Shown one piece after another: positions 33,701 through 45,530 of a stretch of DNA of 64,000 bases. The notes under the pieces are model-generated. The model searched no databases, was not told where the DNA came from, and saw nothing but the letters and a program-made list of their open reading frames with translations. Position numbers and translations under genes: made by a program. Numbering within the stretch: position 1 is the stretch's first letter; every line of letters starts with the position of its first letter. Origin of the DNA: Acephala macrosclerotiorum (lineage: Eukaryota; Ascomycota; Leotiomycetes; Helotiales; Mollisiaceae); contig MU119207.1 in NCBI GenBank assembly GCA_014904845.1, positions 248,001 through 312,000 on the forward strand. Reading direction: 5' to 3'.

Positions 33701-35023
33701 GATATGATATTCTTGTGACAGAGTAAGAACGCAGAACGCAGATTGAAGAGGAGAAACGAGGAAACACCTACTGTATAAAATTTTTTGAAAGACTTGCAAG
33801 CTCTGGAGCTATCATCGTTGACAAACAGCGTGAAGTACGACTTTTCAGCACCAGTGCAGTGCTGCAGTAGTTCTTTCGTACAGAAAAGTTATATTAGGTT
33901 AGATCAAGAACAGATGCAATGACGAATTGACGGTAAAGCTATAGATAGATCCCGCAGACTTTGCGGCTCCGTCGATGAGCTGCCGAAAGACTAAGTTGAA
34001 ATAGGTGTCTTGCTTGAAAATGTATTCAGTCTAGTCCTTTTGCGAGCCAAGTTCATTTTGGCAAGTCTGCTAAAGATGCGGATATTTGGGAGTCGTATAT
34101 AATAGATTGAGAATAACGTTGTTAAACCTGCATACCTGATCGATTCTTCGACTGAGATCTTCATTGAATCTGTCAGTAATGGACAAGGCAAATAGAATTC
34201 TGCTGTCAGACCTAATTGAGCCGTTCATGATGGAATTCCACGTGGGTCGAGGGACTCCAGCTTGAGGACTTGAATTTTATGTTAAGGGAATGAAGGATGC
34301 GAGATGAAGAATCATGAGATTCTAGACGCTGAAGATTGGCAATGTGTGCGGCCATAGTTAATTCACCCTCTGGGATGAGAGACTCGAGGTTGTTGATGTA
34401 TTTGCTGGATTCAGATTGGGATGAAGAGAGGAGAGAATTTGCTTCTGGGAAAAAGCCGTCGGGACTCGAAAGCGGGAGTGGCTGAGACTAACACACACGT
34501 GACTCTGCACAACCAACATCTCTTCGACCCGCCCTTTTCCTCCATCCAACTCTCACTCATCTCGGAAACGAGAACAGTCTCAAACAGACTGTGATGTACT
34601 GGATCGCAAGTGCCTGCTTCTGATAAATGCAATTTGGGCCATTCTGCAACTTGATAAATTCCCAGTTTTCCTTGGAGACCATGAACTTCGATTCGGCCGC
34701 TGAGCGCAAGTCCATGTTCGCATTACTATGAAGATTTTGCCTCCATACTCTCGGGCAACCGAATTTGAAGTCTCTGCGAGCCAGTCCTGCTATCGGGGAT
34801 CTTCTCGTCGAAATTGACATCGGCTTTGTCGCTTACAATGAAAATGCTGTTTGCGGCATTGCATCTTTTGTTCGCGTCTCAGCTCTCCAGTTCTCTGTCG
34901 TCTTACGAAAACAAAGTCTCTTCAGAATATAGTTGAGCTATGTTGATACTTGCGAAGTCCTCCAATTTGCTTCAACAACTCCACAACCCCCCCCAAATCC
35001 CTACAAGCGAATCCATCTTCATC
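33701..35023. other. Intergenic, no gene seen
   Basis: About 1.3 kb of normal composition with only short frames on both strands. No repeat, RNA gene or homologous fragment recognised. Confidence 0.5.
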
Positions 35024-37352
35024 ATGGCTGCCGTTATGGCCGGCTCAGAGCCCTTCAATTTTGGCGGAAAGGCCAACACAGCACCCAAGGAAGCCGCTCA
35101 AAAGCTCAAGACAACCACCTTAGAAGAAGCAGAGAAGAACGTACCAGTTGGCAAAATTTTCCAAAAGCCATCAAACTCAGACTCCAACTTGTTTTCGTCA
35201 TCTGACAAGCCTAGCACGGGCTTATTCGGTGGCTCTGCAAAAGCACCGGTAAATTTGTAAGACACAATTGTGCCGATTGTTGCGTCAATTCTAAGCCAGT
35301 CTAGTATTTCAAGCTCAGAGAAGGCTACCATACAAGCAATGAGTATGTCAACATCAAATATAAATGCAGCAAAAACCGCATTATCTACAAGCCCAGCAAC
35401 TATATCATCTAAAAATTCAGCAAACACAGCTTTACCTGCCTACCTAAGCAATGCAATACTATTGACTGCCGAAGAGATTACAGCCGTTTTTGGACAGCCG
35501 AGCACAACGAGTGGCGCGCCAGACCCAAGTGTTTCTATTGACCCAATACCAAGTGCAAGTCCTAGGCTGTCGAGTTCTGATTCGTCCAGCAAATCAGGTA
35601 TTCCGCGGGACATTGAATTAGGGCCCTTTCAAGCACCTAGAAGTTCTGCAACAAGTACTCCATCAGGTCCAGATGATCTCTCCGGCAAGCTCCATGAACT
35701 AGGGGATGCTGCCCAGTACCCCGTAGCCTCTAAACCGTCCGGCAATACTTCTCAAGGCACTGAGTCATATTCAGGAGGCCAGGTCAGTAGATTTGCAGAT
35801 ACATTTGGACTTTCGTATAGAAATCGGACAAGATCTCAACTGCCCAACAATCCATCCAACGGCTTCTCATCAGCTATGGCAGGTTATTTCAATGATGCTA
35901 CACGTATATCTGGAATTCCAGGAGACTATACAGGATCTCAAGCTCCGAAGATGGCTTCTGGAGCCGGCTCACTGCCCCATTTTAGCAGATCTTCAGGCAC
36001 AGTTGGCACGCCAGGAGGAAATCAAATAAGCTCTAACCGGCAAACAATACGTCTAACAACACTTCATCAAATTCAGAAAACCTCTTTAGCAGGAATTCAA
36101 CCTTAGCTAAACCCTCAGGGATCCTTTTCGGCGGATCCCAAACACCCATCACCCCTCCCAAAACCACTCAGACAGTTAGAGGCGTTCATTTCGCGGGCGG
36201 TGGAAATCCACACACACTAGGGCCGAATTGGAACGATGGCCCCCTTCCATCACCCCCTCTCACGTACAAAGTTTTCTTCCCAGACCTCACTTCCTCCACC
36301 CCCGCCACCCAAGCAGTCCGAGCAAACCAATTCGTAGCCGAAACCAGCTGTAGCGACCAACCTGGTCGTACATTCGCTGTTCCTTCCCCTGTCACTACAG
36401 AAGAGGATATGAATACAACAAATAAAGAAAGAAGTTTACAGGCATCACCTCCACTTTCTCCTTTCTCTAGTATCACGACAGCTACCGTTACTCCTCCAAA
36501 GGAGGGCAGAGGATTCGTGCAGCATGGGATTATTATTGCAGGCTTCAATGGTGCGGGTAAGACGCATTTCATCTCTACATCTCTTGCGAATACGTTTCCT
36601 GATCGGTATGCGGGATACCGGTTCCAGGAGCTTAATGTTGTGGGGTTCACGTACCTACAAGATAGGACTATCAATCCAGAGTTTCCAGGGAATTATATTG
36701 CTGCCATCAAGGACCTCGTTTCTCAAAGCTCCGATGACGGAACCACGCTTGTTCTTTTAATTTCTGGGAGAGCAGAACTAGACCCTTCCTAAAAGCGGAA
36801 TACTTGAGATACCACTCCGTATATCCGGAATTGAGACTGAAGCAAGAATATCTAGCACGCTACCAAGCAATGGGCTGGCCCCAACTAACCGTCGACTCCT
36901 TCGATAGAAATTGGTGGCGGTACATCGGTGGCTGTGAAACCCACGCTCAGACACAACCTCATGTCGTTCTTCGGACCGGACAGTTTTTATCTGATGTTGT
37001 TGATCGGGTTTTGTTCACTGAGTTATTGGGTGGGATTGGAGGCGCGGGAAATAGAAGGGAAGAGAGAGAAGGAAGGAGCAGGAGAGGGTGGGGAGATATA
37101 CGAGTGGGTTTTGGGAAAGATCAGGTATTGGTGAGGATACCGGGGTTTCATGGAATTAGGATAAAGGCGGATAGTGGGGAGGATGATAGTGAGTTCTTCT
37201 GTCTTGGTCTTGAAATGGAGAGAGCTAATATGATAACAGGTATAGTGGACAATATATGGATGGCTTGCTTTTTTGTGTTGATGGTGGGGGTTGGCAGTGC
37301 ATTTTTGGTAATGAGCTATATTATGTTGTTTTATGTTGGGTATGATGTTTGA
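35024..37352 (+). pseudogene. P-loop NTPase with FG/Ser-rich N-terminus, two frame changes
   Basis: Start ATG at 35024 (context ATCATGGCTG). A 51-bp intron (35249-35299, donor GTAAAT, acceptor CCAG) joins the first two parts. The N-terminal 330 or so residues are Ser/Thr/Gly-rich with FNFGG and LFGGS motifs, like nucleoporin FG repeats. Then a Walker A motif GFNGAGKT (36541-36564), a Walker-B-like TTLVLLISG strand, and a C-terminal segment with VYPELRLKQEYLARY and a later NWWRYIGGCE. This last arrangement recalls phage and bacterial nucleotide-kinase-like proteins. The frame must change near 36035 and again near 36780, where no intron fits. Either the gene is recently broken or the sequence has two single-base errors. 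The tail after 37000 includes a possible membrane segment. Confidence 0.65.
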
Positions 37353-37663
37353 AAACTAGTAGGGAAGGAGGAGAGCAGACGAGATGTTTGGTGGTGAAGG
37401 TATTTGATTTCACAGGATTAAGATGGATTCAAGAGGTGTAACAGGAAAGGAAAATCTTGGAATGGGTGTTAGCGATAAGCAGTACTCAAGTCACTTGAAT
37501 TTATTTCACGACAATAAGGTTTTGTGAGTACCAGGCACTCTAAGTAAACCACGGGCAATCAAGAATCCAGAAAAGTCAAATCTTCCTTCAGTCATTCAAA
37601 TCAAATCTCCCCTCCATATATGCCTCTCGCCAATGTTCACTATTCATCACCCCTTTTACACAC
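37353..37663. other. Short intergenic region between convergent genes
   Basis: About 310 bp, presumably both 3' untranslated regions. No feature recognised. Confidence 0.5.
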
Positions 37664-38815
37664 CTACAGCTTACTCTTCGCCCCAACAACCTTCATCAAC
37701 GCCCTCCCATTACTCAAGCACACCTTCCCGCCCTCAACCTTCGTCACAAATCTAATCTCCTCCCACTCCCCCTTCTTCTCTCCCGTTCTCCAGATATCAG
37801 TAACGAGCTTATCACCCGGCTTAACGGGGCTAGCAAATCTAGCCTGGAATTCTCGGATGTTCTTGGGATCGCTTCCCCCGAGAGCTTTGAGGAGACCGTG
37901 AGCGGCGAAGTTCCAGGATGAGAGGCCGTGCATGATGGTGCCGCCGAATCCCATCTTCTGTCCTGGCTCGGGGGTGGCGTGGAGGGGGTTGTAGTCTCCG
38001 TTGAGTCTGGATCTTGTTAGTCTATGACTCTGAGTATAAGTCAGGAAGGAACACATACCTATACAACAACGCACTCTCCGCCGTGGTCTGGTGGCTGACT
38101 GTAACATCTGGTGCCTTGTCCTTTGGAGGAGGGAAGTTCTCCGTAGCAGGTCCCTATTCCTAGATCAGCTCTCTCTCCCCAAGTTTCATCCCCACAAGCC
38201 AGTATATACCTTAGGCCCACCCCAATTCCCCTGCCCAACAAAAAATGCACTCCCCACGGCTCTCGCATAGCTCTCCCCAGTCTGCTTATCCACAATATCT
38301 TGCTGCGTCTCCACAACACTTCCCGCCTTTCCCTTATCATAGACCCCAATTACTTTAGATCTGAGTTCGAAAGTTCGACCCTCGGAAGTAGGAGGAAGGG
38401 GTTTGAGGAATGTCATGAGGCGTTGACCGTCTACGACGCGGCGGGAGTCGAACTTAGGGACGTTGGGGATGGGAGTGCTGGCTTGCGCGGCGTAGAAATC
38501 GATCACATCCTGGTGGGTGAGTTTGAATGCTGTGAGGGGTTAGTGAGGGTTTGGAGAAATGGTTAGGAATAGGAGGGAATGAGAGGGGAAGGGCGTACGT
38601 AGGATGATGGGGTAGGTTGGGAAGACAGAGAAGTTTGGGTGAAGTTCCTGTTGCTTGTCAGATGTGGCAGGATGGGATACAGAGGACATACATACATAGA
38701 GGAAGTGCAGCTCATCTGTGGTACAGCCAATCGAGTTTGCAAAGAGGAGGACATCTCTCTTGAGCCAGGAAACCTCCTTGACTGGATATTCGAATCCTGC
38801 TCCGGGACCAGACAT
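37664..38815 (-). CDS. Peroxisomal MaoC-type enoyl-CoA hydratase 2
   Basis: Hydrates trans-2-enoyl-CoA to (R)-3-hydroxyacyl-CoA, as the hydratase-2 domain of fungal FOX2 does. Five exons (38599-38647 is the smallest, with 38696-38815, 38210-38529, 38059-38153 and 37664-38006) give 308 residues with four short introns. The N-terminal half-fold holds HPNFSVFPTYP and LTHQDVIDFYA; the C-terminal hot-dog fold holds the catalytic YRLNGDYNPLH (Asp199, His204) and GGTIMHGLSSW. The protein ends in SKL, a type 1 peroxisomal targeting signal. The ATG at 38815 was chosen because the frame further upstream offers no ATG. It is a stand-alone hydratase, not fused to a dehydrogenase as in FOX2. Confidence 0.9.
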
Positions 38816-39551
38816 TTTGGTAGCTATCAGATCTGTTTTCGACACTTGTGATGCGATGTTCCGGAGAAGGCTGAACGGATGAAGGTGAGAAGAGAAGATT
38901 GAGTTGTGAGGTCAATTGAGTGAAGAATAAGAGAAGGGTGAGATGTCTTTTGTGGTTGAGCTTCCCCAGCTTATGCCCCCACATTTTCGGTTGTCTAGCA
39001 TCTGACCTCGGCATCATCGACGACCCCTGTTTCTAATCAAAACTCACTTTGACAAGGACGTCGGAACTTCAACACGGCAACCACTTGATCACGATGAAGA
39101 ATACTCATGCTCAATTACACTTCCAACGATGTGTATGCGAGAATGAAGTTGCTTGTATTCCCACGGTACCGAAGAACTGGTACTAGGATGTTTCGAGTCA
39201 CCGTGACACGCGTGAAGTGACACCTGCAGCATCCCATGAGGCTGAGGCTGCACTGTATGACGGCTGAAGAGTCACTTTACTGCCTTCCTATCAGTTCTTT
39301 CATACTTCATTCCATCATCCCGTCTTCGAAACTGGAACCCGGCCATGAGAGGCGAGCAGTTTGTGGGAAGGTGCGACTTTGTTCGGTGAAGAGTCATCTT
39401 TAGATCAATACATATTGCTACACAAGATCTAACTTCTTCTATTACTAAAACACCTTTCTTAACATTCGGACATCGAATATCGAATATTGCAATAACCGCA
39501 GAACCTCATCGACTTTCACAAACGCAGAAACATCTACAGACAAAGACCATC
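38816..39551. other. Intergenic between divergent genes, no gene seen
   Basis: About 735 bp holding the promoters of the hydratase and NADAR genes. The last 150 bp before 39552 are CA/TA-rich leader sequence. No further gene found. Confidence 0.5.
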
Positions 39552-40435
39552 ATGGCATCCTCATCCACCACTGCAGCTCCTCTAGCAGGACCCCAAAAAC
39601 CAATCTACTTCTGGCGAGAATACGGCTCTCCTCAGTGCATCTACTCGCAATGGTATCTCTCTCCATTCACAGATCCGACAACAGGCACACATTACAAGAC
39701 AGCCGAGCAGTACATGATGCACCAAAAAGCCCTCCTATTTGGCGACGCCCCCATCGCCGCCAAGATCTTGCAAACCACTTCTCCTAAAGAGCAGAAGTCT
39801 TTGGGACGAAAGGTGAGTAGAAGGAAAAGAAAACGAAACCCTCTTTTCGATTCTAAAATATATCATGATGTCCTCCCCAGATATGATTCAAAGGGCATTT
39901 AGATTGCTGACTCCCAGGTCTTCAGGTAAAGAATTTCAAAGAATCAACCTGGTCACTCCACCGCTCCCGTATCGTCGAAGAAGGCTCGTATCTCAAATTC
40001 AAGTATGGAGCCGACAAGGGACAATTAGAAAGCAAAGGCCTGACCTTGAAAGCTCGATTGTTACAGACAGGGGAAAGAGAGTTAGTGGAAGCAAGCCCAA
40101 TGGACCGAGTCTGGGGTATCGGATTCACGGAACGGTGGGCTGAAGAGCGAAGAGGAGAATGGGGTCTTAATCTCTTAGGGAAGGCTTTGGCGAAAGCCAG
40201 GGAGAGGTTGAGGACTGAGGAGGAGGCGGAGAAGAAGCAGAGTCCTGGGGAAGTGAAGAAGACTGGGGAAGAGGGGAAGGGGAGTAAGTTTGATGATGGT
40301 GTGGAGGGGAGTGATGCTAATGAGAAGAAGTGCGTAGGTGAGAATGTACCCGGGACTGTGGGTGAAGCAGAAGCAGAGGCGGAGGAAGAGGAAGAGAGAC
40401 CAAAGAAGAGAACAAGAAGGGGTAAGAAGGCTTGA
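39552..40435 (+). CDS. NADAR-domain protein (DUF1768)
   Basis: Exons 39552-39812 and 39926-40435 (113-bp intron, donor GTGAGT, acceptor TTCAG) give 256 residues. The NADAR core is recognisable: IYFWREYGSPQCIYSQWY, then TAEQYMMHQKALLFGD, and after the splice VKNFKESTWSLHRSRIVEEG and ASPMDRVWGIGF. NADAR proteins are N-glycosidases; bacterial relatives act on riboflavin-pathway intermediates, and some remove ADP-ribose from nucleic-acid bases. The last 80 residues form a Glu/Lys-rich tail ending RPKKRTRRGKKA, a likely nuclear localisation signal and not part of the domain. The biological substrate in fungi is unknown. Confidence 0.88.
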
Positions 40436-40923
40436 TTCATTGTTGATGACCCTGATTGATGGGTTGAATGTCTCCGATGAGACGGACTGCTGTATTCTCG
40501 GAAGGATTACTTACCTGTTTTCTTTCCTGTCTAATCTCACAGATCATATTCAGAAAACATATTTGGTATGCGTTGTATTGGTCTATGTAATCCTAATAAC
40601 AAGCAACCATGCCATCAAAGATGACTGTTCATCCGCTGAATATTGCTGTCGAGTGTAACCTCAACTATCCCCAAATCATCGCAATTAGCCGTCGGCGCAA
40701 GGACTGAATACTAGTCGAGAATAAACTCAACTTTCCCCAGATCGCATAAAGCCATCGTGGCAAGAACGTCAAAGTCCAATCTTATGTCCTGCTAAATCAA
40801 TGCACTCAATGATCAAGTCGCAAACGCAACGATCAAACGCAATCTCAGAAGCAGAAACAGATACATCAAACATATGACACCAAGTCTCCATCGTCAACCA
40901 TGTCAGTATGTGGCATCACCCAC
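40436..40923. other. Intergenic between convergent genes, no gene seen
   Basis: About 490 bp that should contain the 3' untranslated regions of the NADAR and TFIIB genes. Confidence 0.5.
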
Positions 40924-42036
40924 TCAACCGACTGGAAGGTTGTCCATGCTTCCTTTGCCATCAGCAATCCAATCCGGCTCTATCAATCTCTCGCGCTCCT
41001 GATACAAGTATTTGTATGCAGTACGGATGGTACCATCGCTGACACCGGCGACTTGAGAAATCTCCTTGGGGGACTTTGGCTTGCCAAGAAGGTATGAGGC
41101 CATGTAGATGCATGCTGCGGCAACGGACAGAGGAGAACGACCAGCGAGATCACCGACGGTCGACATCTTTTCAGCGAGACCTTGGGAAACCTTAACAAAG
41201 ATTTGACGATTGAGACCAAGTTGGCTGCAGTAACGGACGCATAGGTCGCTAGCATTGGTAGAGGTGGTAGTTTGGTAGGTATCTGTAGATGAAAGCATGC
41301 CTTTTTTGCACTGTTAATATTGCACGTAAATGTATAGCACTCTCACCAACTTACCAGAAGCATTCGCCATCGCAGCTTTTCCGGCACTGTCCTGAGCAAA
41401 GAACTTCTCCAAAGCCTTGAACGTTCGACCGATGTCCTTCTTCGAAACCTTGGTCAAAGCGTAGATTTCTCTGAAAGTACGGGGAACACCGCACTGGCGG
41501 CAGGCGATGAAGATGCAACCAGCGATGATAGCTTCTTGACCTTTGCCCTTGAAGGCCTTTGCGTCGTCGACGAGCTTGAAGAGGTGCTTCGCGGTATCGG
41601 AGACGTTCTTCGAGATATTGACGGCGTCGCAGTGAGCACCAATTTCCTTGTATGCGGCCAGGAGACCCTTGGTAGCCTTGTCAGTAGAGGATTTGCCTTG
41701 GGCGCGGAGAAGATCGCGACTGCGAGCACTGCCGTCGCCGAAAGCAATGGTAGTCTGAAGTTGAGAGCCGTTGAGAAGAGGGTTTGCTCCATCGCCAACA
41801 CGAGACGGATCATCATTGCCTTGATCATCGTTGGAGAAGGTACGCCACTCAGAGCGGGTGTCGACAATACGGTCACCGAGGACCAGTCCGCAGGAGCCAC
41901 AGACCATGTCACCAGACGAGAACTCTTCGACGAGATTTGGAGGATCTTCTCTGCAGTCTTTGCAGATCAGGGACATGTTCAGATTCTCACTCCATTCTGT
42001 CGCACCCTTATCGAGTGCCACGTTCGGAGCCAGCAT
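40924..42036 (-). CDS. SUA7: Transcription initiation factor TFIIB
   Basis: General RNA polymerase II factor that bridges TBP and the polymerase. Exons 41355-42036 and 40924-41300 give 352 residues; the 54-bp intron has donor GTAAGT and a less common AAG acceptor. The N-terminal zinc ribbon has Cys25, Cys28, Cys46 and Cys49 (ICKDC and VCGSCG), followed by the B-finger DTRSEWRTFSND. Two cyclin folds follow, with GCIFIACRQCGVPRTF in the first and AACIYMASYLLG in the second. Length matches yeast Sua7 (345). The reading frame stays open for about 90 codons upstream of the chosen ATG, but that part contains no ATG. Confidence 0.95.
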
Positions 42037-42867
42037 CTTGGGTTGATACGCCTTTGCGCGATAGATATTGTCAAGTTCGTCGAATACCGGACGCTTGGGC
42101 TTCTTGCGACGGACCTCCTTGCGCTTCTTCGATATGGCAGATCGAGTTCTGGGATCTCTGGTAGGTTTTTCGCAGAGGAGGGTGGTGGTAAGCTTGACAA
42201 AGAGTGGGGAATGCGTTTTGGCGGTATTGACTGGAAACGCTGAATGAGGTTGTTGGTCGCCGAAGATTTCGACGCCCGGTGATTCAGGTTTGATCGGAGG
42301 TTTACCTGATCACGAGGGGCACAAAGTGGAAATTGCGGGGAGGCTCGAGAAGACTTTGTGATCTGATCGCTCGGGCGTTAGAGATTGAAGAGATGAACTT
42401 GAGAGTGCTTGATTGGTGGCGGGTGGAATGTGGTCGAAGAGAATGCGCTGCTGCCGCTGACGTAGAATTCTTCTCAGAACGATGAACCAGTGAAGGCGTC
42501 TGTGAAATTTCCAGTGTCGTTGAAGTTGTCGTACTGTCGTTGTAGAAAGATGACCGGCAACTTTGGAATTTGAAGCGACAGTGGACTTTCTTCGTGGGCA
42601 CGAGCGAGCGTGGAAGGATGAGGTTGTAAAGGGGAGCGGCTGGGGCAAGATATCTTCAAAACCGATGCCTTGAATTTAGCGCCTGACTAATCTTGTCACG
42701 TGTCGCCTGCGCGGTCGTTCCTGCCTGCTTCGCGCTAAGGCTTGGGAAGCTCTAGGTGCTTTGAAGCTCTTGCTGAATCAACCAACTTTTTTGGGACAAC
42801 CAAAAGCTATCATTCCTAAACCTCCCCGAATCATCTGCCCTAATCCTCCAATCATACCCCTTCAACA
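42037..42867. promoter_or_regulatory. Bidirectional upstream region of TFIIB and Rpt5
   Basis: About 830 bp between divergent housekeeping genes. A CACGTG palindrome lies near 42698 and a pyrimidine-rich leader precedes the Rpt5 start. I found no copy of the yeast proteasome element GGTGGCAAA. Frames on the minus strand near 42310-42648 are open but not recognised. Confidence 0.45.
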
Positions 42868-44357
42868 ATGTCTACCTTAGAAGATCTCGATGATCTCGAG
42901 CGCGAGCAGAAGGAAGACAAGAAGGACGATGGCGACAAGGACAAGAAGCCAGACCAAAATGGCGATGCTGAGATGAAGGATGCGGAACCAGAGGAGAAGG
43001 AAGAGGACCCGATAGATGAAGAGATCTACAGCTTGAGTACACAGGATATTCTCACACGGAGACGGCTGTTGGAGAACGATTCACGAATCATGAAGAGCGA
43101 GTTCCAGCGTTTATCACACGAAAAGGCTACGATGGGTGAGAAGATTAAGGATAACCTGGACAAGATCGAGAATAACAGGTATGGAGCTGGAGGTGCTCTG
43201 AGGAGCTGTTTTGATGGCACGACTGACTTCTAAACAGACAATTACCATACCTTGTTGGCAATGTTGTTGAACTGCTCGACCTTGACCCAACCGCCGAATC
43301 ACAAGAAGAAGGCGCCAATATTGATCTCGATGCTACACGGGTTGGAAAGTCCGCTGTTATCAAAACCTCTACCCGTCAAACCATCTTCCTCCCCTTGATT
43401 GGTCTCGTAGACCCCGAGAAACTGAAGCCAGGGGACTTGATTGGTGTAAACAAGGACTCATACCTTGTACTGGACACTCTACCCGCAGAGTACGACAGCA
43501 GAGTGAAGGCTATGGAGGTTGATGAAAAGCCGACGGAGAAGTACACAGATGTAGGAGGATTGGATAAGCAGATTGAGGAATTGGTTGAGGCTATCGTCTG
43601 GCCAATGAAGGAGGCCGAGCGGTTTAAGAAGATTGGCATCAAGGCTCCCAAGGGTATGAACCTAGTTTCCGACTACTTTGTTTAGATACTGACATGCTTA
43701 GGCGCACTGATGTACGGCCCTCCTGGCACTGGAAAGACCCTTTTGGCAAGAGCCTGTGCTGCCCAAACTGACGCCACCTTCCTCAAGCTCGCTGGTCCAC
43801 AACTCGTACAAATGTTCATCGGTGATGGCGCTAAGCTCGTACGGGACTGCTTCGCCCTAGCAAAGGAGAAGGCTCCAGCGATTATCTTCATTGATGAATT
43901 GGATGCCGTGGGAACGAAGCGTTTCGACAGCGAGAAGAGCGGAGACAGAGAAGTGCAGAGAACCATGTTGGAGCTGCTCAACCAACTTGATGGTTTTGCT
44001 TCGGATGATCGTATCAAGGTTCTTGCTGCCACCAACAGAGTCGATGTTCTCGATCCCGCCTTACTTCGTTCCGGACGTCTTGACAGAAAGATCGAGTTCC
44101 CTTTACCCAATGAAGAAGCACGAGCTCAGATCTTGAAGATTCACAGCAGAAAGATGACGGTTGATGACGCAGTGAACTGGCCTGAGTTGGCAAGAAGTAC
44201 GGATGAGTTCGGTGGTGCACAATTGAAGGCCGTTTGTGTCGAGGCGGGTATGATTGCATTGAGGATGGGGAAGAATAAGATCAGTCACGAGCATTATGTT
44301 GATGCCATTGCGGAGGTCCAGGCCAAGAAGAAGGACACTGTGAACTTCTACGCATAA
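42868..44357 (+). CDS. RPT5: 26S proteasome regulatory ATPase Rpt5
   Basis: AAA-ATPase of the proteasome base ring that unfolds substrates. Exons 42868-43178, 43238-43653 and 43702-44357 give 460 residues; introns are 59 and 48 bp. An acidic/lysine-rich N-terminus precedes a coiled-coil region ([19 protein letters not shown]). Then come the OB-fold ([14 protein letters not shown]), the [16 protein letters not shown] linker, Walker A GPPGTGKT, Walker [12 protein letters not shown] and the arginine-finger segment [11 protein letters not shown]. The C-terminus ends FYA, the HbYX-like tail that docks into the 20S core and distinguishes Rpt5 from most other Rpt subunits. The ATG lies in a good context (CAACAATGTC). 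Confidence 0.95.
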
Positions 44358-44967
44358 ACGGGGGCTGGCTCGTATGAGGGTGGGGGGTTCGGCATGGCTT
44401 GCATATTGAGCCTTGTATTTTAGACATCATGGATGACCATTCATGCATGATATTGCAGCATAGAAGGGGGCTCTTAAGCTTGGGAGATGTGATCAATTTG
44501 GCGTACGATTCGGATGACTATGACCTATGTGAAGTCCGCCACCACCCCCAACGACCTCTTGAAAACTCTTTTCTTAAAGCGTCTGAAATATGAGCAGTTA
44601 TGAACCACTGACATCTACATCACATACCGGTCCTGAAATCGAAGCTCAATGTTTGACTTTGCTTTAGACATTGATACTTTCTCTGTAATTTGTCTTCGAG
44701 TCTTCGAGACATCATAGCAAGCTCAACATGTATGCATATTACTTTTCGGAAGGATATAAGAGTCTACTTCACATCATTATATGCCCGTACGGATAAAATC
44801 TTCAAGGAAACAAAATGAAGACAGACAGAAAAAGTTGAGCATATATTGAAAATCACGTGCTGCACGCACTAGTCCGAAAGAGATCGCAAGTATAGAACGT
44901 CGAAAAGCATTCCCGAACCTCACAACGACCTCCTCAATTTCCAATTGACACCACCACAGCCGTCAAG
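44358..44967. other. Intergenic, no gene seen
   Basis: About 600 bp containing the Rpt5 3' untranslated region and the ATP14 promoter, with a CACGTG near 44852. Confidence 0.5.
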
Positions 44968-45530
44968 ATGTTCACACAAACTCTCCGCGCTTCGGTATGG
45001 ACCATTCACAGCTTCTGTCTGAACTTGACTGACGATTACAGCGCTCCTCGATCGCCCGTGTCGCGAGACAACAAGCCACCGTTGTGTCGAGACGCACCTT
45101 CATCACCCCTACGGCCGTTCGTCAAGGTTCGTAACCCATTCGCCTTTATCAATTTGCTCCGAAATGGTGGCAGATTCTGCAGCGGTTCAACTATGATTTC
45201 GCGAGTTCAGGCGAGCCGTGCTGTTTCAATCTCGAGTTCAAGCTAACAAACCTCTCTCCAGCGGATCTCGTCCAAGACCTCTACCTTAAGGAGCTGAAAG
45301 CCTACAAAGCCCCCGCCGTCAAAGCCTCCGATTCCGAAGGTCACGTCCAAAAATGGAATACACCAAAGCCACCTAAGTCCCCCGAAGAAGCCGACATCGC
45401 GAACGAGTTGAAGGCATACGAAACCCAGACCGTTGATCTTGAGGGACAAGCTGAGGGAGGTGCTGTTGCTGAGAAGGAGGTCGATTGGTTTGAGGAAGAG
45501 CCAGAGGAGGAGGAGGCTGCTCACCATTAG
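44968..45530 (+). CDS. ATP14: Mitochondrial ATP synthase subunit H
   Basis: Peripheral-stalk subunit of mitochondrial F1Fo ATP synthase. Exons 44968-44994, 45042-45126 and 45262-45530 give 126 residues; the first exon is only 27 nt. The N-terminus MFTQTLRASRSS followed by ARVARQQATVVSRRTF is a typical basic, acid-free mitochondrial presequence. The mature part starts near ADLVQDLYLKELKAYK, a hallmark of Atp14, and the C-terminus is very acidic (EEPEEEEAAHH), also typical. Length agrees with yeast Atp14 (124). None of the three exons would be convincing alone; the splice junctions supply the evidence. Confidence 0.9.

Noticed and set aside
41536..42243. 235-codon plus-strand frame antisense to TFIIB
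   Set aside because: A shadow of TFIIB; no independent homology.
42310..42648. 112-codon minus-strand frame upstream of TFIIB with a basic N-terminus
   Set aside because: No recognisable family, ends at a stop before the TFIIB frame and overlaps the shared promoter region.
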